From positions 16,129 to 80,128 of the forward strand of contig CADCWG010000131.1 of the NCBI GenBank assembly GCA_902806335.1: a stretch of DNA of 64,000 nucleotides. The letters are read 5' to 3'. This DNA comes from an uncultured Thermomicrobiales bacterium (GTDB lineage: Bacteria; Chloroflexota; Chloroflexia; Thermomicrobiales; UBA6265). Of this stretch, positions 58,958 through 64,000 are shown piece after piece. Both the position numbers and the translations under genes were made by a program. Numbering within the stretch: the stretch's first letter is position 1; each line of letters starts with the position of its first letter. The notes beneath the pieces were generated by a model. It saw nothing but the letters and a program-made list of their open reading frames with translations. It made no database searches and was not told the origin of the DNA.

Positions 58958-60622
58958 GTGTCCACCGACGGCGTTGGGACCCCGGGACCGCAGCCACACC
59001 GCCCCGCATCCGTCAGCCGCCCGCTCAGCCGGCGAGGCGTGCTCAAGGCCGCGACCGGCGCCGCGGCCGCCTTCTACGCCACCGGCGTCCCCGGCAAGGC
59101 TTACCGGCGGGCGATCGCGCAGGACGACCCACGGACTCAGCTGCTCGCCGAGAGCGACCCGGAGAGGGCCGGCGCCCTCGCGCTCAAGACCACCAAGGAG
59201 GGAGCCTTCGCCGGCCAGACGGTCCGCTTCCAGGGGCTGAGCAACGCCGGGTTCCACGTCAACGTCTTTCGCCCGTTCGCCAGGGCCTGGGAGGAGAAGA
59301 CCGGGGCGACCGTCGAGTGGATCGAGGTCACCCAGGCCGAGAGCTTCCAGAAGATGTACCAGGCGATCAGTTCGGACACGGTCGCCTTCGACGTGCTGGA
59401 GGCGTCGGGTGGCTGGGAGGGCGACCTCCTCGGCGGCGGCCACTGTGTGGCGATGCCGGCCGAGTACCTCGAGGGCGCGAACTACGATCTGAAGGACGTG
59501 GTGCCGTACCTCCAGTCGCCGACCCGGACCTGGGACGGGGTGACCTACGGCGCCTCGATCGACGGCGACATGCACCACTTCAACTACCGGCGCGACGTCT
59601 TCGCCGACGCCGACCTGGCGGCGGAGTGGACCGCCGCCGGCGGCGAGGGGCAGTTCGGGCCGCCGACCACCTGGCAGCAGGTCCAGGCCTACTCCCAGTT
59701 CTTCCAGGGCAAGGAGTTCGACGGGCAGCCCCTCTACGGGATCCTCGATTCCCTGGCCCCGTCGGGTGGCGTCGGCCACTACTTCTTCAACAGCCGCGCC
59801 AGCGCCTACGCCAAGTACCCGGGCGACCCGGCCTTCTTCTTCGATCCCGACATGACGCCACGGATCAACAGCCCGGCCTTCGTCCGCGCGCTCGAGGACA
59901 TGGTCGCCGCCCTGCCGGCGGCGCCGCCGGATCAGACCAACGCCGAGCTGCTCCGCAACCTCGACAACTTCCTCGCCGGCACCGGCACCATGTGCCACTG
60001 GTGGGCCGACATCGGCTCCAACGTCTACACGAACGACAGCAGCCTGGTCCAGGGCAAGGTCGGCTACAGCGTCCTGCCCGGCTCGCCGGACGTCTACAAC
60101 CCGCAGACGGGCCAGTTCGAGACCCTGCCGGAGCCGAACTTCGCCCCCTACCTGGCCTTCCTCGGCTGGGGGCTCTACGTGATGAACGAGGCCGACCAGA
60201 ACGGCGTCGCCGCCGCCGCCTGGGACCTCGTCGACCACCTCACCGGGCGGGACGCCTCGCTCTGGATGAACATCTACCCGTCGGGCATGAACCCGTGGCG
60301 GGAGAGCCACTTCAACGCCGCCGACTGGGTCCAGACCGGCTTCCCCCAGGAGGAGGCCCAGCAGTACCTCGACTCGATCCGCGACTCCTACAACCACCCG
60401 AACCGGATCGTGGACCTCCGCATCCCCGGCCAGGGCCAGTACTTCGAGGCCGCCGAAGCCGCCTGGACCCGGGCGATCACCGGCGAGGTTAGCGCGCAGC
60501 AGGCGCTCGACGACGCCGCGACGCGATGGAACGAGATCACCGACACGCTCGGCCGCGAGCGCCAGGTCGAGCTCTACCAGGCCTCGCTGGGCGGCGGGGG
60601 CGCGGCGACCCCGACCGCCTGA
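58958..60622 (+). CDS. Extracellular sugar-binding protein, family 1, TAT-exported
   Basis: SRPLSRRGVLKAATGAAAAFYATGVPG (RR signal); GATVEWIEVTQAESFQKMYQAISSDTVAFDVLEASGGWEGDL; C-terminal QQALDDAATRWNEITDTLGRERQVELYQASL. Confidence 0.9.
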   Translation: MSTDGVGTPGPQPHRPASVSRPLSRRGVLKAATGAAAAFYATGVPGKAYRRAIAQDDPRTQLLAESDPERAGALALKTTKEGAFAGQTVRFQGLSNAGFHVNVFRPFARAWEEKTGATVEWIEVTQAESFQKMYQAISSDTVAFDVLEASGGWEGDLLGGGHCVAMPAEYLEGANYDLKDVVPYLQSPTRTWDGVTYGASIDGDMHHFNYRRDVFADADLAAEWTAAGGEGQFGPPTTWQQVQAYSQFFQGKEFDGQPLYGILDSLAPSGGVGHYFFNSRASAYAKYPGDPAFFFDPDMTPRINSPAFVRALEDMVAALPAAPPDQTNAELLRNLDNFLAGTGTMCHWWADIGSNVYTNDSSLVQGKVGYSVLPGSPDVYNPQTGQFETLPEPNFAPYLAFLGWGLYVMNEADQNGVAAAAWDLVDHLTGRDASLWMNIYPSGMNPWRESHFNAADWVQTGFPQEEAQQYLDSIRDSYNHPNRIVDLRIPGQGQYFEAAEAAWTRAITGEVSAQQALDDAATRWNEITDTLGRERQVELYQASLGGGGAATPTA

Positions 60623-60705
60623 CGCCATGGCGCGGCAGTGGGGGCCGAGGTTCGGCCCCCGCCGCCACGCCGCCCGACCCCTGCGCGCCGCCGATCGTCT
60701 CCGGG

Positions 60706-61683
60706 ATGATGCCGATGGCCAACGACGCGCTCCGACCGGACACGGCGCGACCGCTGGTCGGTCGGTCGCCGGCGCCCAGGGTAGGTCGGCGTCCCGGGGG
60801 CGGCATCCCCGGCCAGGGGCGACAGCCGCTGGTCTTTTTGCTCCCCGCGGTTCTCGTCACGCTGGCCGTGGTGATCTTCCCGACCCTCTTCGGGCTCTAC
60901 GTCAGCTTCACCGACTGGCAGCTCAACGACCCCGGCGGGCGGCAGTTCAACGGGATCGAGAACTTCCGGCGCATCTTCCAGGACGGCCGGTTCTGGAACG
61001 CGCTGCGCAACAACTTCGTCTTCGTCGGCCTCGGGGTCCCGCTCCAGTACGTGCTCGCCCTCGGCCTGGCGCTGCTGCTCAACCAGGACATCGTCGGCCG
61101 CCGCTTCTTCCGCGTGGTCTTCCTGCTGCCGTTCATGATGAGCCCCGTCGCGGCCGGCTGGATGCTCGGGCGTTCGATCTTCGACGCCCAGCGGGGTCCC
61201 CTCGCCGACCTCCTGACGTGGCTCGGGGTCGAGCGGATCGTCTTCTTCGAGACCGGCCGCCGGGCCGTCGCGTCCCTGCTCGTGATCGACGCCTGGTACT
61301 CGATCCCGTTCATGCTGGTGATGCTGCTGGCGGGGCTCCAGGCCCTCCCCGGCGAGGTCTTCGAGGCGGCCAAGATCGACGGCGCCACCGGCTGGCAGCT
61401 GTTCCGGGACATGACCTTCCCGCTGCTCCTGCCGGTCAGCCTGACCGCGGTCGTCCTGCGGGCGGTCTTCGAGTTCAAGGTGATCGACATCATCCTCGTC
61501 GTCACCGGCGGCGGTCCCGGCGACGCGTCGGAGACCCTCACGGCGTACATCTACAAGCGGGGCGTCTCCGGCCTCGACGTGGGGTACGCCACGGCGATGT
61601 CGCAGATCTTCCTGCTCGTGGTGATCGTGACGATCACGCTGCTCCTGGCGACGGTCGGACGGAAGGTGCGCGAGACGGTCTGA
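60706..61683 (+). CDS. Sugar ABC transporter permease (MalF/UgpA-like)
   Basis: QPLVFLLPAVLVTLAVVIFPTLFGLYVSFTDWQL, EVFEAAKIDGATGWQLFRDMTFPLLLPVSLTAVVLRAV (EAA). Confidence 0.93.
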   Translation: MMPMANDALRPDTARPLVGRSPAPRVGRRPGGGIPGQGRQPLVFLLPAVLVTLAVVIFPTLFGLYVSFTDWQLNDPGGRQFNGIENFRRIFQDGRFWNALRNNFVFVGLGVPLQYVLALGLALLLNQDIVGRRFFRVVFLLPFMMSPVAAGWMLGRSIFDAQRGPLADLLTWLGVERIVFFETGRRAVASLLVIDAWYSIPFMLVMLLAGLQALPGEVFEAAKIDGATGWQLFRDMTFPLLLPVSLTAVVLRAVFEFKVIDIILVVTGGGPGDASETLTAYIYKRGVSGLDVGYATAMSQIFLLVVIVTITLLLATVGRKVRETV

Positions 61684-61734
61684 CCCTCCGGTCGCCGCGG
61701 GCGAGGGGAGCGTCGTGAGCGGGACGGTGGACCC

Positions 61735-62658
61735 ATGGCGGTCGCGATCCGAGGGACGAGGGCGAATCGCGGGACACGGCCGGCGGCGAGCGGCATCGCC
61801 GCCCGCCGGGCGCGCCACGTCACCGGACGGACGCTGACCTATGCCGTTCTCCTCTTCTGGGCCTTCATCTGCCTCTTCCCGATCTACTGGACGATCAGCA
61901 CCTCGTTCAAGGACCAGGTCGCGGTGCTCCGCGGGCCGGAGTACATCCCCTGGCTCCAGTACCAGCCGTCCTCGATCGGGTGGGACTCGGTCCTCCAGGG
62001 CGACAACCGCGACATCTTCATCCGCAATGCCCGCAATAGCCTCCTCATCAGCCTCGCGTCCTCGGCCCTCGCGGTGGTCCTCGGGGCACTGGCCGGCTAC
62101 GGCCTGACCCGCTTCCGCTACAAGTTCGGCCGGATGGGCAACAAAGACATCTCGTTCTGGTTCCTCTCCCAGCTGATCCTGCCGCCCGCCGCCGTCGTGA
62201 TGCCGATCCTGATCCTCTACCGGGAGCTCCACCTCCTCGACACCCAGATCGGTCTGATCGTGCTCTACACCGTCGTCAACCTGCCGATCGTGGTCTGGAT
62301 CACCCGCGACCAGTTCAACGCGATCCCGGTCGAACTGGAGCAGGCGGCGCTGGTCGACGGCGCCTCGCTCTTCGGCGCGTTCTTCAAGATCGTGCTCCCG
62401 ATCGCGACACCTGGGCTGGTCGCCGCGTTCATCCTCTCCACGATCCTGGCCTGGAACGAGTACTTCTTCGCCACGGTCCTGACCGCCACCAACGCCGTCA
62501 CCCTGCCCTGGTTGGTCGGCGCCCAGGTCAGCTCCCAGGGGGCCAAGTGGTGGGCAATGGCGGCGATCGCGACGGCGGCGATCCTGCCGCTGACCATCGT
62601 CGGCGTCTTCCTCGAGCGGTACATCGTCCGCGGCCTCACCGCCGGTGCGGTCAAGTAG
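61735..62658 (+). CDS. Sugar ABC transporter permease (MalG/UgpE-like)
   Basis: FICLFPIYWTISTSFKD, VELEQAALVDGASLFGAFFKIVLPIATPGLVAAFILSTILAWNEYFFATVLT. Confidence 0.93.
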   Translation: MAVAIRGTRANRGTRPAASGIAARRARHVTGRTLTYAVLLFWAFICLFPIYWTISTSFKDQVAVLRGPEYIPWLQYQPSSIGWDSVLQGDNRDIFIRNARNSLLISLASSALAVVLGALAGYGLTRFRYKFGRMGNKDISFWFLSQLILPPAAVVMPILILYRELHLLDTQIGLIVLYTVVNLPIVVWITRDQFNAIPVELEQAALVDGASLFGAFFKIVLPIATPGLVAAFILSTILAWNEYFFATVLTATNAVTLPWLVGAQVSSQGAKWWAMAAIATAAILPLTIVGVFLERYIVRGLTAGAVK

Positions 62659-62890
62659 GCAAGGACGTCCCCGGAACCGCCCCCCAGACAGTCACTGCCC
62701 GCCGAGCACCCGCGGGTCCGCACGGCCGGCCCTACCGCCCGGGGGTCTTCGTCGGGGCCGAGGCGCCGCGAGCGGAGTGACGCGAGCCGCCCGAGATGGC
62801 GCGCGGGCGACCGGTCACCGTGGCGACCCAGTTGCGTTGCTGGCCCCGGCGGTCCCGGCGGAGGGGCCGAGCAGCGATGAGGGACCACAG

Positions 62891-63145
62891 ATGACCCAGC
62901 ACCACGAGTCGGCCAAGGGCGAGCAGGACTTCAACCGGCTCAGTGACGAGGAGCGCCACAACCTGCCGGCCGCCGGCCAGGCTGGGCTCTCCAAGGGCGG
63001 TACCCGCGAGAGCCCCGAGGATGACGGCCACCGCCCGGAGGTCACCGATTACCGCCCGGGGCCGTCGGTCGACCACCCGAGCCGCGACAACGCGATCATC
63101 CGGGACACGGTCGGCCAGGCCGAGGACGAGCTCGACGGCGTCTAG
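62891..63145 (+). CDS. Small hydrophilic acidic protein, probably disordered
   Basis: MTQHHESAKGEQDFNRLSDEERHNLPAAGQAGLSKGGTRESPEDDGHRPEVTDYRPGPSVDHPSRDNAIIRDTVGQAEDELDGV. Confidence 0.55.
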   Translation: MTQHHESAKGEQDFNRLSDEERHNLPAAGQAGLSKGGTRESPEDDGHRPEVTDYRPGPSVDHPSRDNAIIRDTVGQAEDELDGV

Positions 63146-63241
63146 GGGATGGCCGCGTCGGCCTACCTGCCGGGCGAGAGCCAACCATGACGCTGCCCGG
63201 GGAGTCGGCCCTGAAGGGCCTGACCACGCGAGGGAGAGCCG

Positions 63242-63478
63242 ATGACCAGGGAGGAACCGGGTTCGCCCGAGGTGGAGCAAGTCGACGAGCCCCGCGGGCT
63301 CGGCCGCCTCGTCGAGAGCGCCGTCCCCGCCGAGGTCCGCGAGGAGCACCGGAAGGGCGAGGCCGACGCCGAGGTGGAGGAGGCGTCGGAAGAGTCGTTC
63401 CCGGGGAGCGACCCTCCCGGGTACGCCGACGGCCGCGCCGAGGAGACGGGGGTCGACCCCTCGACGCCGTCTTCCTGA
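63242..63478 (+). CDS. Small acidic protein with 'ESFPxSDPP' motif
   Basis: MTREEPGSPEVEQVDEPRGLGRLVESAVPAEVREEHRKGEADAEVEEASEESFPGSDPPGYADGRAEETG; motif resembles a recurrent ASxESFPASDPPxW tail in small bacterial proteins. Confidence 0.6.
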   Translation: MTREEPGSPEVEQVDEPRGLGRLVESAVPAEVREEHRKGEADAEVEEASEESFPGSDPPGYADGRAEETGVDPSTPSS

Positions 63479-63686
63479 CCGTCAACCCCACGGTAGCGAC
63501 CGTCCCGGCCGGCGCACCCTGGGCCCAGCGGGGTCGTGGTCGGCGGGGTGCCGTCCACGCGCCGTCCGACTTGCGGACCGGTCGCCCCTGGCCCGCACCC
63601 GCGGAATGCGGGTTCAGATCCGCGTCGTCGCGCTTCCGCCGGCAGCCTCCCCTACCCAGACCAGGCGGGCCCGGCGGGCCGCACGC

Positions 63687-64000
63687 TCAGTCGTCGACGC
63701 GCCAGAGCGATCGGGTGTCGAGCGTCGGCCAGAGGACGTTCTGGGCGAAGCCGCGGACGTCCGGGCGCGTCACGACCAGCGTCTGGGGGAAACCCAGCCA
63801 GAGTCCGAAGAGGTCCTCGTTGGTCTCCTCCTGGAGACGACTGAGCGCGTCCCGCTGGGCGTCGAGGTCCTCCGGGTCGGCGGCGAAGTGGTCGGCGATT
63901 GCCGCGTCCACCTCGGGATTGGCGTACCCACCGGGGTTCCAGCCCTGGACGTTGATCCTGGGATCGAAGGCCGAGCCGTAGAGGTCGAAGTCGGTGAACC
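63687..64000 (-). CDS. ABC transporter substrate-binding protein family 5 (peptide/nickel type), C-terminal fragment at window edge
   Basis: Reverse-strand reading FTDFDLYGSAFDPRINVQGWNPGGYANPEVDAAIADHFAADPEDLDAQRDALSRLQEETNEDLFGLWLGFPQTLVVTRPDVRGFAQNVLWPTLDTRSLW; open to window end. Confidence 0.8.
   Translation of the reverse strand, partial: FTDFDLYGSAFDPRINVQGWNPGGYANPEVDAAIADHFAADPEDLDAQRDALSRLQEETNEDLFGLWLGFPQTLVVTRPDVRGFAQNVLWPTLDTRSLWRVDD

Noticed and set aside
58697-60628. 643-aa minus-strand ORF opposite the family 1 solute-binding protein
   Set aside because: Antisense shadow; plus strand has the TAT signal and SBP motifs.
63597-63613. tRNA T-arm-like sequence gcgggttcagatccgcg near the right edge
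   Set aside because: Loop lacks the conserved A58 and no cloverleaf can be drawn; acccgc-ggaat-gcgggt is just a short hairpin between convergent genes.

Overview
64-kb window of very high-GC bacterial chromosome. The style (GC-rich, TAT/Sec-secreted proteins with PTETP linkers, ABC sugar importers) looks like Chloroflexota/Thermomicrobia, but this is inference from sequence style, not a search. No rRNA, convincing tRNA, CRISPR array, IS element or prophage was recognised. Housekeeping genes: glyQS, a XerC/D-type recombinase, alanine dehydrogenase, rseP, ispG, menA/ubiA-type prenyltransferase, otsA and prfC. Accessory content: two tandem S41 peptidases sharing an unfamiliar N-terminal domain; a divergent pair made of a ~1,170-aa secreted repeat protein and a VWA protein (20.9-26.1 kb); a three-gene GT-C membrane glycosyltransferase cluster (36.8-42.7 kb); a fused M16 peptidase; and a carbohydrate uptake/catabolism region (45.8-62.7 kb) with an RbsABC-like importer, enolase-superfamily enzyme, SDR, FAD oxidase, ribokinase, isomerase and a CUT1-type importer lacking its own ATPase. 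Most long antisense ORFs in the six-frame track are GC-skew shadows and were rejected. The best candidates for undescribed biology are the 20.9-26.1 kb secreted module and the N-terminal domain of the S41 pair. No confirmed new system can be claimed from sequence reading alone.
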